Origin: Granulosicoccus sp.
GTDB lineage: Bacteria > Pseudomonadota > Gammaproteobacteria > Granulosicoccales > Granulosicoccaceae
Direction: 5' to 3'
Assembly: GCA_023300375.1 (NCBI GenBank)
Contig: JALZWO010000214.1
Location: 1 to 34,658, forward strand
Length of the DNA: 34,658 nucleotides
Part shown: positions 1 through 8,102 of the stretch, piece by piece
Position numbering within the stretch: the stretch's first letter is position 1
Layout: every line of letters begins with the position of its first letter
Translations under genes and position numbers: made by a program
The notes under the pieces: model-generated
Told to the model about the DNA's origin: nothing
What the model saw: only the letters and a program-made list of their open reading frames with translations
The model's database searches: none

Positions 1-671
1 GTGGCCTCATTGGATGATATCGCTGGAAATAGCATGAGACAAAGCGCGCCCACTTGGATAACGCAGACCGTTTTGCGACGCATCGATGGGAATAATTCGC
101 CTTGCAAAGCTTTGTATTTCATTGATGCAAGAATAAAGGCGTAGCGCAGGACGCCAAGGCCAATCACCCAAAGACCTACTTTTTCCGATTGCCATAAAAT
201 AAGAGTGATAATAAAGGCAAGAAAGGCATCAGTCTCCATGTCGAAGCGTGCACCGAAAGCGGAGCAAAGGTTTGCCTTGCGGGCAAGATAGCCGTCGAGA
301 CCATCAAGGCACAGGGTAACCGTGGCTGTGATAGCTATGATCCAAGCGACGCTGGGGTTAGCATTGTGCAGAACGGCTGCGACAGGGATGCATCCTGCCA
401 GTATTGAGGCGACGGCTGCACGCAGTGTTGTGATGACATTGGCATGGCCGAATTTTTTATGTTGATGAAAACGAACATAGAAAAAAATAATAGCAACACT
501 GATCAACCAGACGCCTGAGGTAACGATCACAGAGGCTGTTCCAAACACGGATTGGCCTGAGTAAAGTGCCACTAAAGTCAGTGTGAGAAGCGCTGTAAGG
601 CCTGAAAGCGCTGAAAGCGTGCCCTTAGGTAGCGGGTGACTTAGCTCGGTTAAGTGTGTTTGAAAGAGCAT
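1..671 (-). CDS. CDP-alcohol phosphatidyltransferase family protein (3' end beyond window)
   Basis: An integral membrane enzyme of the family that moves a phospho-alcohol group from a CDP-alcohol to an acceptor, as in phosphatidylglycerophosphate synthesis. The frame is open from an ATG at 671 to the left edge (about 223 residues), so the C-terminus is missing. The family signature is complete: D123-x2-D126-G127-x2-A130-R131-x8-G140-x3-D144-x3-D148, whose aspartates bind metal in known members. Hydrophobic stretches flank it. An AGG lies almost against the ATG, so the start is only fairly secure. It is divergent from the RibD-like gene across about 136 bp and next to the pterin-like cluster, so a dedicated role in that cluster is possible. 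The substrate cannot be told from sequence. Confidence 0.88.
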   Translation of the reverse strand, partial: MLFQTHLTELSHPLPKGTLSALSGLTALLTLTLVALYSGQSVFGTASVIVTSGVWLISVAIIFFYVRFHQHKKFGHANVITTLRAAVASILAGCIPVAAVLHNANPSVAWIIAITATVTLCLDGLDGYLARKANLCSAFGARFDMETDAFLAFIITLILWQSEKVGLWVIGLGVLRYAFILASMKYKALQGELFPSMRRKTVCVIQVGALCLMLFPAISSNEA

Positions 672-807
672 CCTATTGAGTATTTGTTAGCTTGATACAT
701 CAACGCAAACCCAGAACTGGCCCGCCTGTATGAATCCATCATTGTTTAATTACGTACGATCTTGCATGTTATTCTGGATTTTTTGAACGTTCTAAACTTT
801 GCGTCGC

Positions 808-1830
808 ATGCTTGCCTATTTCAACACATTAGCTTCTGAAGATGCCGAGTTGCTAGCATGGCAATTCCTGCTGCTTGCCAATGATCTGAGAAAACAACGA
901 TACCCCAATGCATGCTATTTGTCGCTTGACGCGAAAAATAGACCCACTGTCGTGCAACGCAAAGACGATACCCCAACGTGTCTGTGGCATGAGGCTGATG
1001 GACATTGGTGTCGTAGCTCACAGATTCCGGCAGTAGCGGCGGCCATGTTCGATTTGTACTTACCGCTACTAGCGCGTAAGGATGCTCCACACTATGTTGT
1101 TGCGCACCTTGGGCAAAGCATTGATTCGAGGATTGCAACGAGCAGTGGTGATGGATTTTTTGTTACCGGTGAAGAGAACCGTCGACATCTACATTGCCTG
1201 CGTGCATTGAGTGACGCCGTGATCATCGGTGGGGCAACCGTGATTGCTGATGATCCACAACTGACAACTCGTGCTGTAGCTGGTGATCATGCAGTTCGCG
1301 TGGTGCTCGACCCAAGAGCCCAGCTCGATTTATCGTTTGGTTTATTTATTGATGCTCAGGCGCGCACAGTGTTGCTTCACCAATCAAGTGCGAAGCTTGA
1401 TCAGCGTGCCATGAAATCAGGGCCTGTTTTGCCATCAGGGGAGCAGCAAGTGGAGCGCTGGATTGTACCCAACAGCGATGCAGGTATTAATCCTGAGCAA
1501 GTGGTCAACTTACTGGCAAGTCGAGGATTGCGTCGACTATTTGTTGAGGGGGGCGGAGTAACAGTGAGTCGTTTCTTTGAGGCCGCTGTACTTGATCGAT
1601 TGCATGTAGCGGTTGCGCCACTGTTGGTTGGCGAAGGCACAGCTGCATTGCAATTAGGTGGTGTTGAAAAAATGATTAATGCTCATCGCCCTCCGCATGC
1701 TCTTTACAGCATGGGCAATGATGTCCTTTGGGATTTTGATGTGTCTGGTTGTCAGGACGTTGATAGTGGCAGTAGTGCTGTTCAAGACCCGACAAAATCG
1801 TGCCTAGCGCCCACCGTCAGGCTTAAATAA
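808..1830 (+). CDS. RibD C-terminal (pyrimidine reductase) domain protein
   Basis: Contains the dihydrofolate-reductase-like domain that in RibD reduces the ribosylamino-pyrimidine intermediate of riboflavin synthesis with NADPH. From about residue 100 it reads as the family does: an A-H-L-G-Q-S-I-D-S-R-I-A segment, then ALSDAVIIGGATVIADDPQL, then a VEGGG motif and a LLVGEG segment near the end. The RibD deaminase domain with its zinc motif is absent. In its place are about 100 N-terminal residues I do not recognise. The frame opens at a TTG at 799; the ATG at 808 is preferred, though neither has a clear ribosome binding site. It ends 1 bp from the convergent methyltransferase gene. It is probably a paralog serving a modified pterin or pyrimidine pathway rather than housekeeping riboflavin synthesis, since no other rib gene is here. 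Confidence 0.85.
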   Translation: MLAYFNTLASEDAELLAWQFLLLANDLRKQRYPNACYLSLDAKNRPTVVQRKDDTPTCLWHEADGHWCRSSQIPAVAAAMFDLYLPLLARKDAPHYVVAHLGQSIDSRIATSSGDGFFVTGEENRRHLHCLRALSDAVIIGGATVIADDPQLTTRAVAGDHAVRVVLDPRAQLDLSFGLFIDAQARTVLLHQSSAKLDQRAMKSGPVLPSGEQQVERWIVPNSDAGINPEQVVNLLASRGLRRLFVEGGGVTVSRFFEAAVLDRLHVAVAPLLVGEGTAALQLGGVEKMINAHRPPHALYSMGNDVLWDFDVSGCQDVDSGSSAVQDPTKSCLAPTVRLK

Positions 1831-1831
1831 T

Positions 1832-2731
1832 TTACGTCAGCGACAGTACTTCCAGATGACCGACCATCAATTCTGATTCACCTTTGTCTATAAATTCTCG
1901 ACGTTCGTGTTGCCACTGCTTGATCATTGTTTGTTCGGAACTGCTTTGCTCAATAGCGGCAGGGGCCCAGCCGTCGATAATGGCATGTTGAAGTGCAGCA
2001 GATTCGCTGATGGTTGTTGATGAAATCTGCCAATCGCTGCGATGTGTTAGTACCTCTCTTCCCCATTGTTCTAAGCGATTCGCAAAGTACATACCGGCTG
2101 TTGGTCCAAGAGCTTTCCCAAAACCTTTATCGTTAAGTTGATGGGTGTTTAGTAACTGGTTAATTCGTTTGTCGCTGTCGAGTTCTGGCTGCCACTTTAC
2201 TCGACCGTCGTAGTTCAACGCAAAAAGGCAGGTGCATTGTTTTTCTATGCATAGCTTAGCTAATGAATCAAGCCAGTGAGCTGAAGTCAGGTCTAGGAGC
2301 GCAGATCCGAGTAATAAGTCAGTGCGTTGTGACTGTAGTTTTTCGAGGTCGCTGGATAAGTCGATCACTTGCCATTCTACGATTGCACTGAATTCATCAT
2401 GCTCTATGCGCAGTTGATCATCACTGATTGTGAGCTGTGCTTTTTGGGAATCGGTCCAGGGTTTAAGTATGCGCGGCAGATGTTCAAGCAAAGTGGCGTC
2501 GTAGTCTACCAATAGCCAGTGTTGATGGTGGCCAAGCTTTGGCAGCAGGAATCGCAGATTTGAGCCTGTACCTGCACCGATTTCAATGATGTGCAGGTGT
2601 TGTTGTCTTCTGGCACGCCACTGAACCAATTGAGTGACCAGGGCTGTGTTTCGTGCGGCATGATCAGCTGGCTCGCGCAGACTTAACCAGCTCTCGCTGA
2701 AGCCCGTGTTTTGGTTTTCAAGCTCGCTCAT
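1832..2731 (-). CDS. Class I SAM-dependent methyltransferase
   Basis: A 299-residue Rossmann-type methyltransferase. The SAM-binding motif I is plain at about residues 48-57 (IIEIGAGTGSNL), followed by an acidic LLVDYD strand end (motif II) and a LLLGSALLDL segment at the usual motif IV position. It is the last gene of the minus-strand operon. Its ATG overlaps the stop of the glycosyltransferase gene (ATGA), so the two are translationally coupled. No substrate-specific family could be recognised. The context suggests methylation of the product of the upstream PTPS-like, dehydrogenase and glycosyltransferase enzymes, which is inference. Confidence 0.85.
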   Translation of the reverse strand: MSELENQNTGFSESWLSLREPADHAARNTALVTQLVQWRARRQQHLHIIEIGAGTGSNLRFLLPKLGHHQHWLLVDYDATLLEHLPRILKPWTDSQKAQLTISDDQLRIEHDEFSAIVEWQVIDLSSDLEKLQSQRTDLLLGSALLDLTSAHWLDSLAKLCIEKQCTCLFALNYDGRVKWQPELDSDKRINQLLNTHQLNDKGFGKALGPTAGMYFANRLEQWGREVLTHRSDWQISSTTISESAALQHAIIDGWAPAAIEQSSSEQTMIKQWQHERREFIDKGESELMVGHLEVLSLT

Positions 2732-3786
2732 GACAATAGATCCAGTTGCAGGCTAAGTTCACTGGCTGCCTGTTGCCAACTGCGCAATTGACCACGAGCG
2801 TTGACAGCGTGCGCACGTAGTTGATTTCTCAGTGTTTCGTCTGTCATGTATTTTTCCAAGGCTTGAGATAACCCGAGTGTATCGCCTGGGTCTGTCAACA
2901 ATGCACTGCCTGAGGGTACAGTATCCTGCATGGCGCCGCCTCGTGTACAGATAATAGGCAGGCCGTGAGCAATGGCCTCAGTCAAAACCATGCCGTAGCC
3001 TTCGTGATACGAGGCTAGAACAAACACATCTGCGCAGGCGTAGTGTGCTTCTAGTTCAGTCTCTTCACGCTCTCCGTGAAAAGTTATCCGATCGTTCAGT
3101 CCAAGGGCAGTGCATTGATCTATCAGTGCTCGGTAAGTATCTGGGTGGCGTTGGGTGCTGCCAACGCAGTGAAGATGCCACGATAGATGAGAGATTTTTG
3201 ATAGAGACTCAAGTAATGTGTTGTGCCCTTTGCGCGGAGTGAGTGTTGCAACGCACAGTAATTGCGTAGTGCCGTCATCATTACCTGATGCCAGTGGACC
3301 TATGTCTGTTCCCGGTGGTATTGCAGCGATAGATCGTGAATCAACTTGGTAGTCAGCCATGGCATCAGCTGTAAATTGGCTGGTTGTTACGATGCGCTTG
3401 GCGCTGCGTAGTGCTTGAATTTCTAATGTTTTCAGCTGTTGTGACTGATGTTCAGTCAGGCCGGTTTCTAATGCCAAAGGGTGATGGATCAATGCAATGA
3501 ACTGGAGTCTTTGTGCATGTTTTTCGACAATACACGGCATGGTGCTAAAGGCTAGGCCATCCACTAACACCAGGCTATCGTCGTCTAGTTGTGTGAAGGT
3601 CTGATCGGCTATGTCGAGTTGGTGCTGATCTGGAAACGGGTAGTCACCGGGTAATGAGATACGCAATACCTTGCAGCGCAAGTCGTCGTCTAGCTGTTCA
3701 AGCTCTTCAGCTAGACGTTTGTCATATCGATACCCTCCGGTGAGGGTTTCAAGATCACCGGGGTAGATCAGTACAAGGCTACGCAT
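2728..3786 (-). CDS. Glycosyltransferase family 4 (GT-B fold)
   Basis: A retaining GT-B glycosyltransferase that moves a sugar from a nucleotide-sugar donor to an unknown acceptor. The C-terminal half has the family hallmarks: a VATLTPRKGHNTLLE segment, a CADVFVLASYHEGYGMVLTE segment carrying the EX7E donor-binding motif, and a HGLPIICTRGGA turn. The frame is open to 3831, but that start would overlap the PTPS-like gene by 34 bp. The ATG at 3786 leaves an 11 bp gap and begins directly with the first beta strand (MRSLVLIYPGD), giving 352 residues. It is coupled to the methyltransferase downstream. There is no signal peptide, so it should act in the cytoplasm or at the inner membrane face. Confidence 0.88.
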   Translation of the reverse strand: MRSLVLIYPGDLETLTGGYRYDKRLAEELEQLDDDLRCKVLRISLPGDYPFPDQHQLDIADQTFTQLDDDSLVLVDGLAFSTMPCIVEKHAQRLQFIALIHHPLALETGLTEHQSQQLKTLEIQALRSAKRIVTTSQFTADAMADYQVDSRSIAAIPPGTDIGPLASGNDDGTTQLLCVATLTPRKGHNTLLESLSKISHLSWHLHCVGSTQRHPDTYRALIDQCTALGLNDRITFHGEREETELEAHYACADVFVLASYHEGYGMVLTEAIAHGLPIICTRGGAMQDTVPSGSALLTDPGDTLGLSQALEKYMTDETLRNQLRAHAVNARGQLRSWQQAASELSLQLDLLS

Positions 3787-3797
3787 ACCGCTGTAAC

Positions 3798-4202
3798 CTA
3801 CAGTTTGAGCTCTCGTTCGTAGGCAGCCCAAGCCACATGTGACTCGTTCAAAGTGACTTTCAACGCGTGCAGCCCCTTGGCAGTATCACCTAAGTCACCC
3901 GATTTTATGCCCGCCTCTACTTGCTCGTATATATAAGCTGCCAGAAATTCAGTGGTGGTGTTTTTACCAGCAAAGGCATTAACTTCATCAAGATTTTTAT
4001 AGTTGAGCTCTGCAAGGATGGATGCCAAATTCTTGCTAGCCAAACCGATATCCACGACCAAACCGTCGGCATCGAGTTCAAGTCGGCGCATTTCCAGATC
4101 GACTACATAAGTGGCACCGTGCAACCCTTGTGCTGGGCCAAAAATCTCGCCTTTGAAGCTATGGGCGATCATGAAATGTTCTCTTACATTAAGGCTATAC
4201 AC
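3798..4202 (-). CDS. PTPS/QueD-fold protein with a degenerate active site
   Basis: Homologous over its full 134 residues to 6-pyruvoyl/6-carboxy-tetrahydropterin synthases, which convert dihydroneopterin triphosphate. The zinc ligands equivalent to H14 and H28 are present, and E120, the counterpart of the pterin-binding glutamate, is kept. The third zinc histidine of the HGH motif is A30, the catalytic cysteine four residues before HGH is A24, and the Asp-His pair of the LDH motif is N67-Y68. Ordinary synthase activity is therefore unlikely. It may bind a pterin or catalyse another step. The frame is open to a GTG at 4211, but an AGGAG at 4211-4215 sits 8 nt before the GTG at 4202, which is the better start. 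It lies between the dehydrogenase and glycosyltransferase genes of one operon. Confidence 0.85.
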   Translation of the reverse strand: MYSLNVREHFMIAHSFKGEIFGPAQGLHGATYVVDLEMRRLELDADGLVVDIGLASKNLASILAELNYKNLDEVNAFAGKNTTTEFLAAYIYEQVEAGIKSGDLGDTAKGLHALKVTLNESHVAWAAYERELKL

Positions 4203-4210
4203 TGATTGCA

Positions 4211-4215
4211 CTCCT
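4211..4215 (-). promoter_or_regulatory. Ribosome binding site deciding the PTPS-like start
   Basis: On the minus strand an AGGAG lies 8 nt upstream of the GTG at 4202. It overlaps the alternative GTG at 4211, so the downstream GTG is the likely start. Confidence 0.6.
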
Positions 4216-4228
4216 GATTATTGAGAGG

Positions 4229-4264
4229 TTAACTGTGAGAGCTTAACTGATTGAGGGCTTAACT
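4229..4264. repeat. Three short direct repeats ending in TTAACT
   Basis: In the gap between the dehydrogenase stop and the PTPS-like start, TTAACT occurs at 4229-4234, 4243-4248 and 4259-4264. Each copy is preceded by a G/A-rich GAG(A/G)G(G/C)-type segment, giving imperfect units of 14 and 16 bp. The last copy includes the stop codon of the dehydrogenase gene. On the mRNA strand each unit reads AGTTAA(G/C)(C/T)(T/C)CTCA. Function is unknown. Confidence 0.6.
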
Positions 4265-5245
4265 ACTTGCGTAGCGAATTCGATGACACAACGATGAGTT
4301 TTCAGGTGTGTTTAACCAGCGAAACGTGTTGGGAAGTTCAGTAAAATCGCTCTCTCCACTGATTAGCACATCAAGCCTTGAATCTATCAGTTGACTTAGG
4401 GCCAATTGAAGTCTGCGCTGGTAGCTCCAGCGCGATCGTTGCCTTGTAGCAATGTGCCCAACTTGTGAGCTGAGTATCTGTAAACGTTGTGAATGGAATG
4501 ATCCGCCGAGCTTGAGTGTTGCAGCCCGATTACCGAACCAGCTCATCTCTACGATGCGAGCCTCAAAGCCTGCCAGTTCTATCGCCGCATTCAGGCCTTG
4601 CTCTGTGGCCGATGTGTGGATCACCAGATCACGTTCGTTTTTTGCCTGCGAAGGTGTGGCAAATTCAATATCTAATGCCTTGGCTACAGAGGCGCGATCT
4701 GGATTAATGTCAATGAGCTGAACATTGCAGCCAGTGATGCGATTGGCTAGATAAGCCACGAGCAAGCCAACAACACCGGCCCCGACCACGCTAATTTGAT
4801 CACCTATGGATGGTTGTGCGTCCCATAGAGCATTAATGGCGGTTTCCATGTTGGCGGTGAGAACGGCCCGCGATGCGGGTAAGCCGTCGGGTAATAAGGT
4901 GACAGCCTCTTCAGCTATATTGAAGTGTGTTTGGTGAGGGAATAAACTGAAAACAGCTTTGTCAATGAGATGGGTGGGGCCTGCCTCTACGATGCCAACA
5001 TTGATATAGCCGTATTTTATAGGGAAGCTGAATTCACCCTCTTGAAAAGGTCCCTGCATACGCTCGCTTTCAGATGCTGGTACTTGTCCACGATACACCA
5101 GCATTTCAGTTCCACGGCTGATGCCACTGTACAAAGAGCGCACGCGCAGTTCATGGCTGGCAGGTGTTGGTAGCCGTGCACAAATGATGTCGGCCTGTTC
5201 AATCCCGGTTATCCAGAATGCACAGCCGTCTTGAGACTCGCTCAT
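4259..5245 (-). CDS. BchC-like medium-chain (zinc-type) alcohol dehydrogenase
   Basis: A 328-residue medium-chain dehydrogenase. The N-terminal GroES-like part has a [10 protein letters not shown] segment, where classical alcohol dehydrogenases have the zinc cysteine, and lacks the four-cysteine structural zinc lobe. This resembles BchC, the bacteriochlorophyll-pathway dehydrogenase. The Rossmann part starts at the [10 protein letters not shown] motif (about residue 152) with an acidic LIDINPDRA at the end of the second strand, which suggests NAD preference. No photosynthesis gene is nearby, so BchC itself is unlikely. Its ATG overlaps the stop of the CrtI-like gene (ATGA), so the two are coupled. 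A role in oxidising or reducing a side chain of the cluster's product is inferred from the PTPS-like neighbour. Confidence 0.82.
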   Translation of the reverse strand: MSESQDGCAFWITGIEQADIICARLPTPASHELRVRSLYSGISRGTEMLVYRGQVPASESERMQGPFQEGEFSFPIKYGYINVGIVEAGPTHLIDKAVFSLFPHQTHFNIAEEAVTLLPDGLPASRAVLTANMETAINALWDAQPSIGDQISVVGAGVVGLLVAYLANRITGCNVQLIDINPDRASVAKALDIEFATPSQAKNERDLVIHTSATEQGLNAAIELAGFEARIVEMSWFGNRAATLKLGGSFHSQRLQILSSQVGHIATRQRSRWSYQRRLQLALSQLIDSRLDVLISGESDFTELPNTFRWLNTPENSSLCHRIRYASS

Positions 5246-6897
5246 GTTGTTGCATGTTCTTGTGTAGGTACGCCATTGATGATTTCATCGGCAATTTTGT
5301 AGTCCTTGGCTATGACTCGTGCCGTCATTTTAGCCGACATCATGACTGAGGGTGTACCACCTCCAGGCTGTGTACCTTGGCCCACCAGATAGAGGTTAGT
5401 GATGTCTTCGGACCTATTATGAGGACGAAAATAAGCTGACTGAATCAGCACAGGTTCAACGCCAAAGCCATTGCCCACATAGGCATTTAGCGTATTTTCA
5501 AAGTATTCTGGAGTGATGTATTTTTGATAGACGATCCTTTTACGCAAATTGGGGATGTGACCCTGAGTCTCCAAAGACGCTAGTACCTTGTCGACGAATT
5601 GATCGCCCTTTTCTTGCCAATCTATTTGACTCAGATTATTGGGCACCGGTACTAATGTGTATGCAGCGTGATGTCCGTCTGGTGCAAGACTAGGGTCGGT
5701 AATAGTGGGCAGATGTAGGTACTGAGAGAAGTCGTCAGCCAATATTTTACGTTCAAAAATATCGGTGAGTAGCTCCTCGTATCGTGGACCTAGAATGATA
5801 TTGTGATGTTGCAGAGGAGGGTCATTTTCTGAACGAGTAAAGCCAAAATAGATCACCACCAGTGACATACTTTGTTTGCGCAGTTTGACTACCGAGTCTC
5901 TGTTCAGTTTTCGATATTTAGCATCGATCAGTTTAAGGTACGTGTTGGCGTAGTCAGAATTTGACACAACCACATCGGCATTTAGCACGTCACCAGACTC
6001 CAGCGTGATGCCAGTGGCTGTGGATTTGCCGTTGATTTTTTCAACATTTATCTTTTTGACTTCTACGCCATAGCGTATGTTGCCGCCGAGATCTTCAAAT
6101 TTTTTGGCAAATCCCTCTATCAGTTTGCCGGTGCCACCCATCGCGAAATGAACCCCCCACGTTTTTTCCACAAAATGAATCATGGCGTAAATTGCAGGCA
6201 CTTTTTGCGGATTCCCACCAATCAACAAGGTCTCGTAACTAAAAACGCGCCGCATCTTATCGCTCTTGAAATAAAGTTTTATAAAGGAGAACAATGAGCG
6301 CACAGCGTTTAGTTTGAAAAGGTCCGGTACCACTTTCATCATCGTGGCAACACTTCCGAAGTAGGTATAACCAAGCTCGATAAAGCCGCGGTCGAAAATC
6401 CGTTTGGCGGCTGCATGAAAGCGATCGTATCCTTCGACATCTTCGGGCGCCAACTCGGCAATTTGACGTCGTGTGTTTTCTGGGTCGCAGTCATAGTTGA
6501 AATGCGTACCGTCTTCAAAGTAAATGCGATAGAACGGTAAGATTGGGCGTATTTCCACGTATTTACTCGTGTTCGGCCCACCACTGATGCCGTCTTTGAT
6601 GCGCTTACTTTCGTCGAGAATAGCTTCTGGGAAATCAGGCTCGCCCAACATGGCTTTGTCTTGTTCGACTGCAAATAGCTCTTCGATGAAATGAGGTACC
6701 GTTAGAACGGTGGGGCCCATATCAAAGGTGAAGCCTTCGGCTTTATGCACTAGTGCTCTACCACCTGGAGTATCTAGTTTTTCAACAATGGTGGTATCGA
6801 AGCCAAGACTTTGGAGACGAATGCCACAAGCAATGCCACCAATCCCAGAGCCGATAACCACTGCTTTTTTACGAATCATGCGAAATTTAATACTCAT
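5242..6897 (-). CDS. CrtI-family phytoene-desaturase-like FAD oxidoreductase
   Basis: A 551-residue flavoprotein of the CrtI/phytoene desaturase family. The N-terminal FAD-binding motif is clear ([20 protein letters not shown], then an acidic [12 protein letters not shown]). The C-terminal family signature is also there ([20 protein letters not shown], then KMTARVI). It is somewhat longer than most bacterial CrtI proteins. Known members desaturate or isomerise carotenoids, and relatives saturate retinol. No phytoene synthase, cyclase or other carotenoid gene is in the window. The gene heads the operon and is coupled to the BchC-like dehydrogenase, so its substrate may not be a carotenoid. The ATG at 6897 is used; an in-frame ATG at 6879 is possible, and neither has a strong ribosome binding site. 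Confidence 0.85.
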   Translation of the reverse strand: MSIKFRMIRKKAVVIGSGIGGIACGIRLQSLGFDTTIVEKLDTPGGRALVHKAEGFTFDMGPTVLTVPHFIEELFAVEQDKAMLGEPDFPEAILDESKRIKDGISGGPNTSKYVEIRPILPFYRIYFEDGTHFNYDCDPENTRRQIAELAPEDVEGYDRFHAAAKRIFDRGFIELGYTYFGSVATMMKVVPDLFKLNAVRSLFSFIKLYFKSDKMRRVFSYETLLIGGNPQKVPAIYAMIHFVEKTWGVHFAMGGTGKLIEGFAKKFEDLGGNIRYGVEVKKINVEKINGKSTATGITLESGDVLNADVVVSNSDYANTYLKLIDAKYRKLNRDSVVKLRKQSMSLVVIYFGFTRSENDPPLQHHNIILGPRYEELLTDIFERKILADDFSQYLHLPTITDPSLAPDGHHAAYTLVPVPNNLSQIDWQEKGDQFVDKVLASLETQGHIPNLRKRIVYQKYITPEYFENTLNAYVGNGFGVEPVLIQSAYFRPHNRSEDITNLYLVGQGTQPGGGTPSVMMSAKMTARVIAKDYKIADEIINGVPTQEHATT

Positions 6898-6945
6898 TTA
6901 GAACTATGGCTGTCGTGCCTGTTCATTGTCAAATAGCCTTAGCGT

Positions 6946-6961
6946 CTTGTACGAGTACAAG
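6946..6961. promoter_or_regulatory. Perfect 7-bp dyad upstream of the CrtI-like operon (candidate operator)
   Basis: CTTGTAC-GA-GTACAAG forms a perfect inverted repeat with a 2 bp centre, 49 bp before the CrtI-like ATG in a 173 bp gap. It has the size and symmetry of a dimeric repressor or MerR-type site. No regulator gene lies next to it, so the protein is unknown. Confidence 0.5.
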
Positions 6962-7070
6962 CTTACGTTGGGCCGACGAAACAACCATTGTGAAGATTTT
7001 ATGAAGGCTTAACGTTGATCCTGTGCAGGCTGGGCGAAAACGTGAGGTCGTGTTGCGCTTTAGTGGCACG

Positions 7071-8051
7071 TCACCTTTTTTGCCAGTCGTCTTCTAGATA
7101 GACCTTAATGATGTCATCGAAAGATTGCTCTGCACGAAAACCGAGAGCAATTGCGCGAGTGGCATCGAACTGCTCGGGCCATCCGGCAACAATGGATGCT
7201 ATTTGATCATCTGGCTCACGATGAATACGAGCTACAGCATCACCGCCGATAACATTGCGAAGCGACTCGATCTGTTCTGCCACCGAGGCACATAGTCCTG
7301 GAAGATTCATATTGCATCGTGGGCCGATCTGATCTGGGTTAAGGGTGGTGGCATGCTCTAGAAAGTCGATGGCTGTACGTGGGCTGGCAAACCAGTGTCG
7401 CACTGTGTCTACCACTGGCAGTACAGCGCTCTGTCCATTGATGGGTTCTCGCACAATGCCCGAGAAAAAACCTGAAGCCGCCGCATTGGGCTTACCCGGT
7501 CGGACACAAATCGTGGGTAAGCGTAATCCGATACCGTGGACTATTCCTCGCCGGTTGTAATCGGCCAGCAGTAGCTCGCACATGGCCTTTTGAGTGCCAT
7601 AACTGGTGAGTGGCGTTAAGTGAAAGTCATCGCTGATGGTGTTGTCAAAAGGTGCCCCGTACACCGCTATGGACGAGGTGAAGATTAATTTGGGGCAGTA
7701 ACCATCTAACTCGTGTTCGTCGCGGATGGCTTCAAGAAGGTAGCGGGTGCCATCAAGGTTGATTTGGTAACCTTTGCGCATATCGAGTTCAGCTTCGCCA
7801 GATACGATGGCCGCGAGATGAAAAATCACATCTGGGCGCAAGCTGACGAGTGATGTCGCAACGCTTGGTGCGCACAAATCTCTAACTTGGGTGCTGATAA
7901 TAATTGAATCGCAAGTTGGAGCGATTGGCGCAACGGCATCTACAAGGGTTAATTGCGTTATCGCCGCACCGTCTAGCTTGCCGTGTGAGCACAGACGCTT
8001 AGTGAGTTTCTGCCCTATCATTCCGGCTGCGCCGATTATCAGGATGTTCAT
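7071..8051 (-). CDS. denD: DenD-like NAD-dependent D-erythronate dehydrogenase
   Basis: An extended short-chain dehydrogenase of 326 residues that matches the DenD family, which oxidises D-erythronate (and related four-carbon acids) at C2 with NAD+. Seen directly: the nucleotide-binding motif GAAGMIGQ near residue 7, an HLAAIVSGEAELD segment, catalytic Ser in the TSSIAVYG segment, and Tyr/Lys in SYGTQK. The other enzymes of tetronate catabolism (kinase, isomerase, aldolase) are not in the window, so it is an orphan of that pathway or acts on another sugar acid. It is the last gene of a minus-strand run, 51 bp after pncB. Confidence 0.82.
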   Translation of the reverse strand: MNILIIGAAGMIGQKLTKRLCSHGKLDGAAITQLTLVDAVAPIAPTCDSIIISTQVRDLCAPSVATSLVSLRPDVIFHLAAIVSGEAELDMRKGYQINLDGTRYLLEAIRDEHELDGYCPKLIFTSSIAVYGAPFDNTISDDFHLTPLTSYGTQKAMCELLLADYNRRGIVHGIGLRLPTICVRPGKPNAAASGFFSGIVREPINGQSAVLPVVDTVRHWFASPRTAIDFLEHATTLNPDQIGPRCNMNLPGLCASVAEQIESLRNVIGGDAVARIHREPDDQIASIVAGWPEQFDATRAIALGFRAEQSFDDIIKVYLEDDWQKR

Positions 8052-8102
8052 GCGTCTAGTCTGATCCAGAGTTGTCTATAGATTGATGTGCACTTGTGCT
8101 TG

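Noticed and set aside
7-195. Small minus-strand frame at the left edge
   Set aside because: It lies in another frame of the CDP-alcohol phosphatidyltransferase gene, whose own frame is open through the edge and carries the family motif.
3787-3831. Longer glycosyltransferase start
   Set aside because: It overlaps the PTPS-like gene, and the GT-B fold begins at the ATG at 3786.
4259-5245. True BchC of bacteriochlorophyll synthesis
   Set aside because: There are no photosynthesis genes in the window and the neighbours point to a different pathway.
1-6897. Carotenoid, queuosine or toxoflavin pathway as an explanation of the left cluster
   Set aside because: No phytoene synthase, no QueE/QueC, and no toxoflavin-specific genes are present; single family resemblances are not enough.
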